Source: CAWVSB01 sp046710535 (GTDB lineage: Bacteria > Pseudomonadota > Gammaproteobacteria > Pseudomonadales > CAWVSB01). From it: 64,000 nucleotides of DNA. Below are positions 35,987-45,558 of this stretch, piece by piece. A program made the translations under genes and the position numbers. The notes under the pieces were generated by a model, which did no database searches, was not told where the DNA came from, and worked only from the letters and a program-made list of their open reading frames with translations. The first letter of the stretch is position 1, and each line of letters starts with the position of its first letter. Location of the stretch: the NCBI GenBank assembly GCA_046710535.1, contig JBKEHH010000002.1:278613-342612 (forward strand), in the 5' to 3' direction.

Positions 35987-36475
35987 CTATATTCTCTATT
36001 TTATTATAGTCCCTGAAGGGGGATGTGAGCGTTTGATTAAACACAAAGACGGCTATTCTTGTCAATGCACCAAGTGTCTATAGGTAGATATTTGATAATC
36101 TGCCATCCACTAAAGCAGTTGCTCGCCTGCCTATTTAGTCATTAATTAAAAACCTAGAATAGCTCTGTATTCAATTTCACAGGCTAGCCTCTGATGAAAA
36201 TGTCTTACTGGAGGTGGAGTAGTGTGTAGCTATAATCGAGTCGCCACTGGACATAAGACGCAGCGCCAGTTGACGAAGTTCTAGTTAGATCATTAAGATA
36301 TTTTGTACTGCTAATCTTGACATTGATTCAGTATAGATAAGGTTTCCCTGCAGAGACTGCGAAAATTAAATGTAACTTTTAATATTCAATTTAACGGCGT
36401 TTTTCGTTATTTAGTCAGTTAATTTACTTGTCTAATAGTTTAAGAGGAAGATCAATATTACAAGTGAAAGCAGAG
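35987..36475. other. Promoter region of the sulfatase operon
   Basis: 489 bases with no gene that I can support, between the start of the Tat lipoprotein gene and the stop of the AraC gene, both on the minus strand. I find no convincing operator; the promoter of the 35986 operon must lie here. Confidence 0.4.
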
Positions 36476-37666
36476 CTAACGTTGTCTTAATCGACTCATC
36501 CTATACTCGCGTGGGCTTGAATTTAGGTGATTGCTAAAACAGCGGGAAAAGTAAAGCGCATCATTGTAGCCAACAAGTTGAGCTATTTGACCTATTGGCT
36601 GTCCAGTTTGTACTAATAGCTGTGCAGCTCTAGCCATTCTTTGCATATCGCGCCAACGCATTATGGTTGTGCCTGTTTCTTGTTTGAATAGCACAGCCAA
36701 GCGCGCCGGCGACAGCCCTGCAGTTTTGGCCAATGATGCAACCGTAAATGTTTGGTGAAAGTTGGCAGAGATATAATCAGCCACTCGGCTGATACGAGGA
36801 TCTGTTAATTTAGTAGTATCACCGGGCGCCAATTTCCTACACCTGATTAAAATTTGTTCTAAAATATTTCTACTGAGTAAGGGTGATAAATCATCTGTGT
36901 CTAAATGAATATCATTGATCTCAGCAAATAATGCTTTTAGCTTGTCAAATTCATCGCCCTGGCTATGAAGATGATAAATGTTTGGGCCAATCTCAGGCCA
37001 TTGCAGATGTTCGAGCCATTGTTCTTGTTGGGGGAAGTAAATCCATTGATGCTCCCATTGTTCGCAATTCTCATCACGCCCATAATCATAAATGGCATCT
37101 GGTCCCAGTAAAATTATATCTCCGGGTACTGCTTTCAGCTGAGTTTTGATGCAGTTGTAGCTGCCAGTTCCTTGGGTGGTAAGCTGCAGGCTCCATCCCG
37201 ATTTGCTGTTTGGCCTGCGCGTCACTATGTCGTTAATATGATTTCTTTGGCAGCGGGTTGCACCGGGAGTGATGTAGTTGGTAAATACCACGTCAACTTC
37301 TTCTAAGCAGCTATAGACTTCACGCAAAAAATCGCTAGCGTCAGCTTCTATTAAAATATTGTTATGATTAAAGCTTCTTTTCCAGCGGCTAATCAACTCT
37401 GCAGAATTTGTCTGCTGTTGAAATACCGAGCCAGTAATTGGGTCAGGTAGCTCCCGAGTTAGATAATGAAATGGGCTACCTAGATGCTCTCCCATAACCA
37501 AGCGCAGACATGCCGTAAAGTCTTTGCGCGATACTGCAAAACCGTTCAGCATTCTCCAATGAGTCACTGCGGCGTGTTGAATAGCTTTTGTCGATTTAAC
37601 GATAATTTTATCTTGCAATGCTATTGTCCATGTTTGTAAAGCATTTATGTATATATTTAAATTCAT
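36476..37666 (-). CDS. AraC family transcriptional regulator
   Basis: A 396-aa protein. The C-terminal hundred residues carry the double helix-turn-helix of AraC/XylS (VADYISANFHQTFTVASLAKTAGL split here, SPARLAVLFKQETGTT, IGQIAQLVGYNDALYFSRCF, SPREYRM). Before it is a cupin-like sensor (PGDIILLGPDAIYDYG, WEHQWIYFP) as in AraC itself, preceded by about 130 residues of unassigned sequence. It diverges from the TonB-dependent receptor at 37905 across 238 bases. It probably activates the receptor and the sulfatase operon when their substrate is present. Confidence 0.88.
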   Translation of the reverse strand: MNLNIYINALQTWTIALQDKIIVKSTKAIQHAAVTHWRMLNGFAVSRKDFTACLRLVMGEHLGSPFHYLTRELPDPITGSVFQQQTNSAELISRWKRSFNHNNILIEADASDFLREVYSCLEEVDVVFTNYITPGATRCQRNHINDIVTRRPNSKSGWSLQLTTQGTGSYNCIKTQLKAVPGDIILLGPDAIYDYGRDENCEQWEHQWIYFPQQEQWLEHLQWPEIGPNIYHLHSQGDEFDKLKALFAEINDIHLDTDDLSPLLSRNILEQILIRCRKLAPGDTTKLTDPRISRVADYISANFHQTFTVASLAKTAGLSPARLAVLFKQETGTTIMRWRDMQRMARAAQLLVQTGQPIGQIAQLVGYNDALYFSRCFSNHLNSSPREYRMSRLRQR

Positions 37667-37904
37667 GTAACTGTGAGAATAAAACTATATTTATAATGTA
37701 GTAATGATAACACTACAAAACCGGTCAAGTATGCGCCTAGTTTTTCAATGGATAAAAAATATAACAAAATATTTTTATCCATACTCGAGAGGAAATGCAA
37801 TTGACCTCTAGTTAGCATAATAAAACACTATGAATAAAACACTGTAACGCTAGAATTAGCTGAAAAATAACAATAATTACTTTTAATAATCACCGGGGAA
37901 AATT
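37667..37904. promoter_or_regulatory. Divergent promoter region, AraC gene and TonB receptor
   Basis: 238 AT-rich bases between divergent starts. GGGGAA ahead of the ATG at 37905 is the receptor's ribosome-binding site. No clean AraC half-site pair was found by eye. Confidence 0.5.
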
Positions 37905-40183
37905 ATGGTTTTATATAAAAAAATATCGTAACTGCTGTAGCATTAGCGTCAACATCGCTTCTTAGCCCGCTAACTTTGGCGCAAAATAGTTATACTTTGG
38001 AAGAAGTCCTAGTTACCGCTACCAAGCGGTCGGAAAACTTGCAAGATATAGCTGTTGCCGTTACCGCTATTTCTGGTGACATGCTTGCACAGGCTCGTAT
38101 TACCGATTCACAGGATTTAGTTAAATTAACACCATCTCTTACTTTTCAAGATGGCGGTGAAGCACGCTCTTCATCCTTCAATATTCGCGGTATAGGTACG
38201 CAGTCTTACAGCTCAGGGGTCGAACCTAGCGTATCAACAGTTGTTGATGGCGTTGTAATGGGGCGATCGGGCATGGGTTTTTCGCAAATGATGGATTTAC
38301 AACGCGTTGAAGTCTTGCGTGGACCCCAAGGTATGCTATTTGGGAAGAACGCTAGCGCTGGTGTTGTTCATTTAATTAGTAACGATGCGGGCGAAGAGTT
38401 TGAAGCAGAAGTGGGCGTAAGAGCTAACAGTGATGATTACAGAGTTAACGCTATGGTTTCTATTCCTTTGGGCGATACGCTGGGGCTTCGCATAGCTGCA
38501 GTGAAATCGGATACTGAAGGGCATATTAAAAATATTTATAATGGCAATAACGTAAACGGTTCTGACGATCATGCGGTACGGGCCAAGTTACGCTGGGAGG
38601 CCTCGGATGATTTGGAAATAAAATTTTCTATTGATAAAGCAGAGACCGATGGTGAATGCTGCCAGTTTCAATCTCGTTCTAGCAGCGACATACCGGTAGG
38701 GCTGTTTGGTTCACAAGAACTTCAGTTGGCGACAATTGTAGGCAGTAAGAGTAATCGCGATGTGAATACCAATGCCGATTTATTCAGTAAAAGTGAGGCG
38801 TCTGGTTCGTCGATTGAGATCAACTGGAACATCGGTGACTATACCTTAACGTCTATTACCGCCAAGCGAGAATGGGATCAAAGCAGCAATTTAGATGTTG
38901 ATGGAACGCCAGAAATTTGGCTTGATGTAAACCTAGGTGCAACAGAGCAAGAACAATTTACACAGGAATTACGTTTGGCATCTCCGGTGGACAATACTCT
39001 ATCATATGTGGTCGGGGCGTATTATTTTGATCAGGATATCAATCGTACCTTCACTAGAGATCTCTATATATTTTTACCTGATCCAACTACTGGTTCTGGG
39101 GGAACTAACTTTCTTGGATCATTTGACGCTAATGTAGAGTCCACTAACTATGCATTTTTTGGTCAACTCACGGCAAATGTTAGCGACACAGTTCGAGTGA
39201 TAGCTGGTGCTCGTTACACCCATGACGAATTAGGATTCGATTTTGAAAGAGTGGGTGCGGGCCTTCAAGGTAGCACTCCTATCCCCGCACAACCGCGATT
39301 TGAGGCGACAACAAATAAAGAAAGTGACACGTCTTATAAGCTCGGTACGCAATGGGATGTTAATGAAGATATTATGGCTTATGCGACTTTTAGCCAAGGC
39401 TATAAAGGCCCAGCATATAACGTAATATTTGAAATGGCACCGGATACGCCGCCGGTTGATGCCGAGACTAGTGATTCGTTTGAAATTGGGTTTAAGAGTA
39501 GCTTGTTAGATGATCGCTTACGCTTAAATGTTGCCGCATTCAATACTGTGTATGGAGATTTTCAATCGCAGGCTCAGGATGCTACCTCCGGAACATTTCA
39601 GTTACTAGGGATAGGCGATGTTGAAACTCAGGGTTTAGAGGTTGACTTTCAGGCACGGCCGTTGGAAAACCTAGATATATTCGGTGGCTTTGCCTATGTG
39701 AAAACCGAAATCAAAGATTTAGTTGCGGGTCAATGTGCTCCTGTTCAAATTGCCAATAATGTAAGCAACTGCGCGATAGACGGCACCCAAGATGTTAGAG
39801 GTGAAGGCATGCCAAATTCGCCAGAGCTTAAGCTTACGCTGGCAACTAGCTACTTAATTGAAATAAATAACATGCCGGTGAATCTATCTATTAACGCCGC
39901 TTATCGCTGGCAAGATGACACCTTGTATGCGTTAGACCAAGACGATAATAAAGTACAAAAGGCTTATGGTATTTTAGACCTGTCTTTAAACGTATTAGAT
40001 AAAGACGATCACTATCAAGTAAGTCTGTTTGTAGACAATGTGTTGGATAAAGAATATGCCAGCGTCATACTACAAAATAATATCTTCAGTGCAGCAGGAC
40101 GTGGTTCTATTCCTTATGACCAATATCTACCAAGAGGGGCTGAAAGAGTCGTTGGTATAGAAGCTAAGTATCGCTGGTTTTAA
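37905..40183 (+). CDS. TonB-dependent outer-membrane receptor
   Basis: Receptor of about 760 aa. The body from 37976 has a plug domain (SYTLEEVLVTATKRSENLQD, SSSFNIRGIGTQSY, VEVLRGPQGMLFGKNASAG) and a 22-strand barrel ending ERVVGIEAKYRWF, with a terminal aromatic. The true start is the ATG at 37905 behind GGGGAA. Its frame hits TAA at 37929, but one extra A in the A7 run at 37917-37923 gives a perfect signal peptide (KKNIVTAVALASTSLLSPL, then TLAQ) running into the body. So the gene has either a one-base deletion or a sequencing error. It probably imports a large substrate across the outer membrane for the sulfatase operon. Divergent AraC gene upstream. Confidence 0.9.
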
Positions 40184-40351
40184 TACTAAGTATTAACTCA
40201 ATACGTTAGAACGACCTTGCTGGAATCGCTAATGATTAAACTATTATTGGCGATTTCAGTATCATTTTTATGTAAGCTATATTTCAATAATAATCACAGA
40301 ACGGCCTCTTTAAATTCATTTTTTCAATATATATGAATTTGGTTACTTGTT

Positions 40352-40516
40352 ATGAATAATTTACAGTTTAGCCTAAATTAATTTTTTAAAGTGGGCTTGC
40401 TACTTGTTGTTAGCGCTATACCTTCACCTGCTAATACTAGCTCAGCAACAACAATGCCATTCAAATCGTCCGCCAACCAATGGGCTGCTGGCATAAACGA
40501 CAACGCCGAAGGTTAG
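40352..40516 (+). pseudogene. Possible broken small secreted-protein gene
   Basis: An ATG at 40352 runs nine codons to a TAA, then stays open in the same frame to 40516 with a signal-peptide-like stretch (FFKVGLLLVVSAIPSPANTS). The stop lies beside a T6 run. No family is recognised. The rest of the 40184-40641 gap has no supported gene; a hairpin-like pair (TCGC / GGCGA) after the receptor stop near 40226-40256 could be its terminator. Confidence 0.3.
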
Positions 40517-40641
40517 TGCTTGCAGGCGTGCAATGGCAGTGATGGATGATGAAACATATGCGCCGCATCTGGTTAGGAGTGGAGTAACGCGATTTTAACA
40601 CCACGATAAAAAGCTACTAACTACTTATAAAGAGTTAACAG

Positions 40642-41868
40642 ATGAATATTGTTACCTATGCCACGCCGTTTTTCCTACTTGCCATACTGCTAGAGCTAGG
40701 CTGGGGCTTACTAAAAAAAAATAACACTTTCAGAGTAAGTGATAGTCTGAATAGCCTAAATCTTGGGATGATAAGCACCCTTAATAAAATAGTATTTATC
40801 AATATTGGGGGGTTGGTTTTTGTTAGCATCGAACAAGAATTTTCAATGTCCATCCTAAATATTGAATCTGTTTGGCATTGGGTTTTTGCTATATTAGTTT
40901 ATGATTTTTGCTACTACTGGTTTCATCGGATTAGTCATGAGCGGCAAATATTTTGGGGTGCTCACGTTGTTCATCATCAAAGTGAAGAATACAATTTGAC
41001 CACCGCTTTACGGCAAACCAGCACAGGTTTCATTGTTACTTGGATTTTTTTCATTCCATGCTTTCTCCTAGGTATGCCTGTGTACATGTATGTGACTATT
41101 GCTTCTGGTCATTTGGTTTACCAGTTTTGGATTCATAGTCGCCATATCCCTAAGCTCGGAATATTTGAAAGCTTTATGATTACGCCATCAAATCATCGTG
41201 TGCATCATGCACAAAATGCCCAGTATGTTGACAAAAACTATGGTGGTCTTTTGGTTATTTGGGATCGCTTATTTGGCACCTATGCCGAAGAAGATGAAAA
41301 AGAAGAGATTATCTATGGCTTAAGAACACCCTTGGTAAGTTGGAATCCACTATGGGCAAACCTACACATCTACGTAAACATGGTTAAGGATGCTTGGCGT
41401 ACAAAAAAGTTTAGCGACAAAATAGCGATACTTTGGTCTCCTACCGGCTGGCGGCCAGCAGATGTTGCACAGCAATATCCTAATAAAAAAACAGACTTGA
41501 GTGATTTTCAAAAATACGGTCCTCAACTTAATCGCCAAGAAAATATATTATTATTATCACAGTACTTTTTGTTACTAATGTTTTTTAGTTGGTTCATGCT
41601 GAATTTAGCCGAACTATCTTACCAAGCAAAGTTTTCCAATATAGTGATAATGACACTTACTGCAATAGTTATCGGTGCAATATCTGACAAAAGACCTTAT
41701 GTATTGGCGATAGAATTAGTACGAGTAATGGTTATTTTAGCGGTATTAATAATAGCTTATAGCGGCCAATATCCATCCCAGTGGGTACAGTTGGGTAGTG
41801 TTTACTTAATATGTAGTTTTACGTTCACAATGTTAGGGCTAAGACAAAATAGGGCGCTGATAGCTTAG
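40642..41868 (+). CDS. Sterol desaturase family protein, long form
   Basis: A 408-aa membrane protein. The N-terminal 260 residues are an FA_hydroxylase-type di-iron enzyme with HRISH, HVVHHQSEE and NHRVHHAQN clusters between membrane helices. The C-terminal part continues with about four more helices (FLLLMFFSWFMLNLAEL, MVILAVLIIAYSG), as in the longer bacterial desaturase-like proteins. Only part of the iron-ligand set is needed for the call, and all three clusters are present. It follows the TonB receptor after 458 bases on the same strand and is the last gene of putative island B before the tRNA. Substrate unknown; a lipid or sterol is likely. Confidence 0.87.
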   Translation: MNIVTYATPFFLLAILLELGWGLLKKNNTFRVSDSLNSLNLGMISTLNKIVFINIGGLVFVSIEQEFSMSILNIESVWHWVFAILVYDFCYYWFHRISHERQIFWGAHVVHHQSEEYNLTTALRQTSTGFIVTWIFFIPCFLLGMPVYMYVTIASGHLVYQFWIHSRHIPKLGIFESFMITPSNHRVHHAQNAQYVDKNYGGLLVIWDRLFGTYAEEDEKEEIIYGLRTPLVSWNPLWANLHIYVNMVKDAWRTKKFSDKIAILWSPTGWRPADVAQQYPNKKTDLSDFQKYGPQLNRQENILLLSQYFLLLMFFSWFMLNLAELSYQAKFSNIVIMTLTAIVIGAISDKRPYVLAIELVRVMVILAVLIIAYSGQYPSQWVQLGSVYLICSFTFTMLGLRQNRALIA

Positions 41869-42120
41869 CTGGCTATTTTTAATAGAGAGCTATTTAATAA
41901 GTAAGCAGAGCGTATTAGCGTCACTGTTTTTCGACCGGAATTATTCGATATATGATCTACATATAATTTAAAACTTTAATCTAGTTTTTATATAACTGTA
42001 TTGAATATCATTTTATATTGATGATGTATGTTATTAAATAATAGAGCTTAGTGGTGCAGTTTTAGGTGCATATCAATAAATAGGCGTTAAACTTTTCTCC
42101 GATGTAAAATAATCACTATA
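41869..42120. other. Gene-free stretch at the tRNA end of island B
   Basis: 252 AT-rich bases with no gene. No integrase gene or fragment is recognisable next to the tRNA, where one is usually found. Confidence 0.5.
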
Positions 42121-42197
42121 TGGTCCACCCTCCCCGATTCGAACGGGGGACCTTCCCCTTAGGAGGGGGACGCTCTATCCAGCTGAGCTAAGGGCGG
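42121..42197 (-). tRNA. tRNA-Arg (anticodon CCU)
   Basis: 77 bases including an encoded CCA, read on the minus strand. The acceptor stem CCGCCCT / AGGGTGG pairs with one G-U. The D-arm is GCTC/GAGC, the anticodon stem TCCCC/GGGGA with loop CTCCTAA (anticodon CCT), and the T-arm CCCCG-TTCGAAT-CGGGG. All arms fold correctly. Its 3' half is duplicated at 31832-31874, which marks it as the integration target of the flanking islands. Confidence 0.95.
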
Positions 42198-42267
42198 TAT
42201 AAGCGCAGAATTTTACTGATTTATGCTGCGCTTAGATAGCCCCAAATGGTTAGGGTTAGCAAAGTGA

Positions 42268-44345
42268 CTACCAAGCCCAAACAGCTCTTGCGAAGAGGTT
42301 TCTGCCGGAGCCTGGGATACGATCGCCAACCCCTACGTCGCTGCCACCAGCACGATTTACGCCAGCTAAATGGTCGTTGTATTCGCGGTCAAACAAGTTG
42401 TTGACTCCAGCATTGATGCTGAGGTTTTCTGATAACGCAATACCACCGGTTAAATCAAATAGTGCATAACCAGAAGTTTCGGTTTCATTATTAAAATTAG
42501 CAACATTGTCTTGCTTGGCGAATGCCATGCCGGTAACGGAAATATTCCAATTACTATGGCTGTAGTTAGCACTTATGCGAACACTTGGTGGGGCAATGCG
42601 ATAGAGGTCATCGTCGCCGTTGCGCAATTCACCGCGTACATAGTTAACGGTACCTTGCAGCTGCCACTGATCAGAGATCAAATATTGCCATTCAATGTCG
42701 AAGCCATACATCACCGCGTCAACATTATTGAACTGCAGTGGGTTTGGATCGCCTGCCATCATATTGCTAACCATATTGGCAGCCATATTGGTTGATGGAG
42801 TGCCCTGGATATAGTCATCTATATTGCGATAAAAAATACGTGGTGCGATAAAGATCTTGTCACCAATTAGATCTAAGCCTAGCTCAATTTCATCACTTGT
42901 TTCTGAGTCTAAATTTACATTGCCAATATAGTTTTTACCATCAGCTAAGCCGGCAGTTGCTTGCAGTGGCAACCATAAATACAGTTCTTGATAAACCGGT
43001 GCACGGCTTTTATGTGATACGGCCGCAGTATAAGACAATGTCTCGCTAGCTTGATAATCAAGGCGCGCCATAGCATCTATATTGTTGTAGGTTTGGTCTC
43101 GGGCAGCATTGTTGAAATCATTTTGTAGAGTTGCAACCATTGGCATCATCATAGCCATAGATGAGCCGACTTCGTCAGCATCGACGGTGATTTTATTGGC
43201 ACGAATACCTGCGCTTAGCTTAGTTTTTCGTTGATGACTTGTTGGCGTTCAGTATAGGCGCTTAATATTTCTTGCTGGGCATTATTAAAATTGCGGACAA
43301 AAAACATGCCGTTATTTGGGTTACTGATATCTGAATCATGGCTTTCTTCAGAACTATCAACGCCTAGCGTCCAACCGCCGGTTTCATCAGTGCTTTCTGC
43401 ATGCAGCCCAAAACTAGTGCCTTCTGCAGTTGCTAAGTTGGCACGCCATTTTGCTGGCATTGGCGCAGCACGCAGATGAAAGTTAGACATTGAATGCTCA
43501 ACGTCGGTATCGGTAAAGTTTGCACTTATGCGCCAGTTATCTAGGCGGATTAAGTAATCTAGATTAACCACTTCGCTGTCAATGTATTGAATATCCATTG
43601 GTAGCACTGGTGTGCCGGCGTCGTTAGTTTTGTTGTTGCTATAACGAACATTGAATTCTTGTTGCTCTGTTTGCCAGCTGTATTGGATACCTGTGCGTTG
43701 GCGTTCGTATTCAGTAGGCGTGATTTCACCGCCATCAAATTCCGCATCATCGGATTGCTCTTGTAATAATGAAATCGCTATTTTATGGTTTTTGTTAGCG
43801 GCGGCTGCCGTGGCAGCAATTTGATAGCTGCTATCTATCGATTGTAAGCCTGCGACCAGACGTCCAGATGTTGTTGTATTGTTGTCTTTTGAGAACTCAC
43901 CTTCCCATAATGTAGCTTCTATACGGCCACCAATAGTTTGTGGCGCAGCGCTAATTGGAGCAATGCCACGGGTTACTGTTACCTCGCTTAAAAGAGCCGC
44001 TGGCGCATACTGTAACGGTGGGTCCATTAGGTTTGGGCCACCTGAAATAGTTTGGTGCCCATCAACAGCAATAGATAAGCGTTGCGACACCATACCGCGG
44101 TATTGGGGAAGCGTTGTTAGTGGGCCTTTGGTGTTAAAGCTTGCACCCGGTACTTGGCGTAGTAATACGCTGGCATCTGGTGAGCTAGTTAGGTCAAGAT
44201 TAATACCCTTAAACTCTTTGAATGCCTTAGCAGTAACTTCTACTGTCTCTATTTCAGGATGGTGATCCGCCATAACAGTTGGTACGCTGGCAGCAGTTAT
44301 AATGAAAGCCATTAAATTGACTTTTTTTCTCACATTATTCCCCAA
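42268..44345 (-). pseudogene. TonB-dependent receptor, frame broken at a T5 run
   Basis: Two minus-strand frames form one receptor of about 690 aa. The first (44345-43215) has a signal peptide (LMAFIITAASVPTVMA), a His-rich start of the mature protein (DHHPE), a plug (VEVTAKAFKEFKG, VLLRQVPGASFNTKG, YRGMVSQRLSIAVDG) and early barrel strands, ending NEKLS. The second (from about 43225) continues with TKLSAGIRANKIT and ends in a typical barrel C-terminus (NLFDREYNDHLAG, LFARAVWAW). One extra base in the T5 run at 43224-43228 rejoins them. A Met-rich segment (MAMMMPM) and the DHHPE start hint at a metal such as copper as ligand, which is weak inference. A sequencing error may explain the break. 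Confidence 0.78.
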
Positions 44346-44415
44346 TGATTTACGGTCGTATTAGCTGATAAATAATTTGCGGGCAGTGTAAAGAAAACAG
44401 CGATTGGGCGGGAGT

Positions 44416-44426
44416 GACATGATGTC
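44416..44426. promoter_or_regulatory. Short palindrome upstream of the TonB receptor
   Basis: GACAT-G-ATGTC, a perfect 11-base palindrome 70 bases before the receptor start. It may be a regulator site; no known box is matched, and short palindromes arise by chance. Confidence 0.25.
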
Positions 44427-44433
44427 GCAGGCA

Positions 44434-44459
44434 TAAAAAAGCCGAGTCTACACTCGGCT
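44434..44459 (-). terminator. Rho-independent terminator of exbD
   Basis: Read on the minus strand, AGCCGAGT-GTAG-ACTCGGCT is an 8-bp perfect stem followed by TTTTTT, placed 25 bases after the exbD stop. Textbook form. Confidence 0.88.
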
Positions 44460-44483
44460 GAGTTACGTGCTGTGCTTAGCTAA

Positions 44484-44894
44484 CTAGAATTCGGTTGTCA
44501 CCATCGATACCGCATAAATACCGGCCTCACGGGCTGAATTCGCAATATCAGCATAAACTGAAGCATGTGCTTTATTATTAGCCTGAATAATTACGCTAGC
44601 ATCTGGATTTTCCGCATACATGCGTTCGATGTTTGCCCTAACAGCGCGCTTATCGATACGACGGCCTTGGATCCAAACTTCGTCTGCCGCGGTAATTTGA
44701 ATAATAATGTTTTGCTTGTCGCTATCTGGTGGCGGTGCATCAGTGACATCATCTGGACGACTAATTTCGATACCAGACTCTTTAATAAAAGAAGCGGTTA
44801 CGATAAAAAAGATAAGCATAATAAAAACAACGTCCAACATAGGTGTTAGATCAATTTCTGCTTCTTCATCTTCGGCTTTTCTAAAACGGCTCAC
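44484..44894 (-). CDS. exbD: ExbD-type biopolymer transport protein
   Basis: A 136-aa protein with the ExbD/TolR layout. A short cytoplasmic start (MSRFRKAEDEEAEIDLTPML) precedes one membrane helix carrying the essential Asp (TPMLDVVFIMLIFFIVT), then a periplasmic domain ending ANSAREAGIYAVSMVTTE. With ExbB and TonB it converts proton motive force to energise outer-membrane receptors. The start codon is GTG, with TGGAGA nine bases upstream. No exbB or tonB is adjacent, which is unusual; they must be encoded elsewhere. It lies 139 bases upstream of the TonB receptor gene on the same strand, separated from it by a strong terminator. Confidence 0.92.
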   Translation of the reverse strand: MSRFRKAEDEEAEIDLTPMLDVVFIMLIFFIVTASFIKESGIEISRPDDVTDAPPPDSDKQNIIIQITAADEVWIQGRRIDKRAVRANIERMYAENPDASVIIQANNKAHASVYADIANSAREAGIYAVSMVTTEF

Positions 44895-45021
44895 TGATAA
44901 TCTCCAGTTATTATTGTTAGCATCGAGATATCTTAACCTCTTAAATCGATCAAAGGAAGCCCCGCGACGCGGGGTTAAGCCTTATGTAGCCTTGATGTTA
45001 CATAAATACTCACATTACCGT

Positions 45022-45558
45022 TTATTGTTTAACTGGCCGCTTTTGTAGTTTGCGCTGCAGAGTCCGTCTATGCATATCTAATGCCCTGGCAGTAGCGGAA
45101 ATATTGCCATCGTTCGCGCTAAGAATCCGCTGAATATGCTCCCATCCCAGTCTCTCTAGTGATGGCGGTTTTACTGCAATGTTGTCGCTTTCTGGCGCAG
45201 GAGCTGTATCAAACGCGGCTAAAATCTCATCAGTATTGGCCGGTTTACACAGGTAATTCACCGCGCCTAACTTAATTGCGTCAACGGCAGTACTGATACT
45301 TGAATAGCCAGTGAGCATTAATATAGCCAACTCGGGTTGTACTTTGATTAGTTCAGGAATTAATTTTAGACCAGATTCTTGGCTGATTTTTAAGTCGACT
45401 ACGGCATGACTGAATGGCTGCTTGGCGCTAGCTACCAAGGCTTCACTGCTGCAATTGGCTGTTATTACGCCAATCCCTCGGCGGGTTAACGCGCGGGCAA
45501 GCACGGTGGTAAACGTTTGGTCGTCGTCGACTAATAAGATATTTTGAAACGCTGTCAC
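45022..45558 (-). CDS. regA: RegA/PrrA/ActR-type response regulator
   Basis: A 178-aa two-domain regulator. The receiver domain has an acidic cluster at residues 11-13, phospho-acceptor Asp55 (HAVVDLK), Thr84-like (LMLTGYSS) and Lys (YLCKPA). A linker follows, then a C-terminal Fis-type helix-turn-helix (NISATARALDMHRRTLQRKL), the signature of RegA homologues. It controls genes for respiration and redox balance in response to its kinase. The GTG start overlaps the stop of regB (GTGA), so the two are translationally coupled. The order regB-regA with an overlapping junction is that of a cognate pair. Confidence 0.88.
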   Translation of the reverse strand: MTAFQNILLVDDDQTFTTVLARALTRRGIGVITANCSSEALVASAKQPFSHAVVDLKISQESGLKLIPELIKVQPELAILMLTGYSSISTAVDAIKLGAVNYLCKPANTDEILAAFDTAPAPESDNIAVKPPSLERLGWEHIQRILSANDGNISATARALDMHRRTLQRKLQKRPVKQ

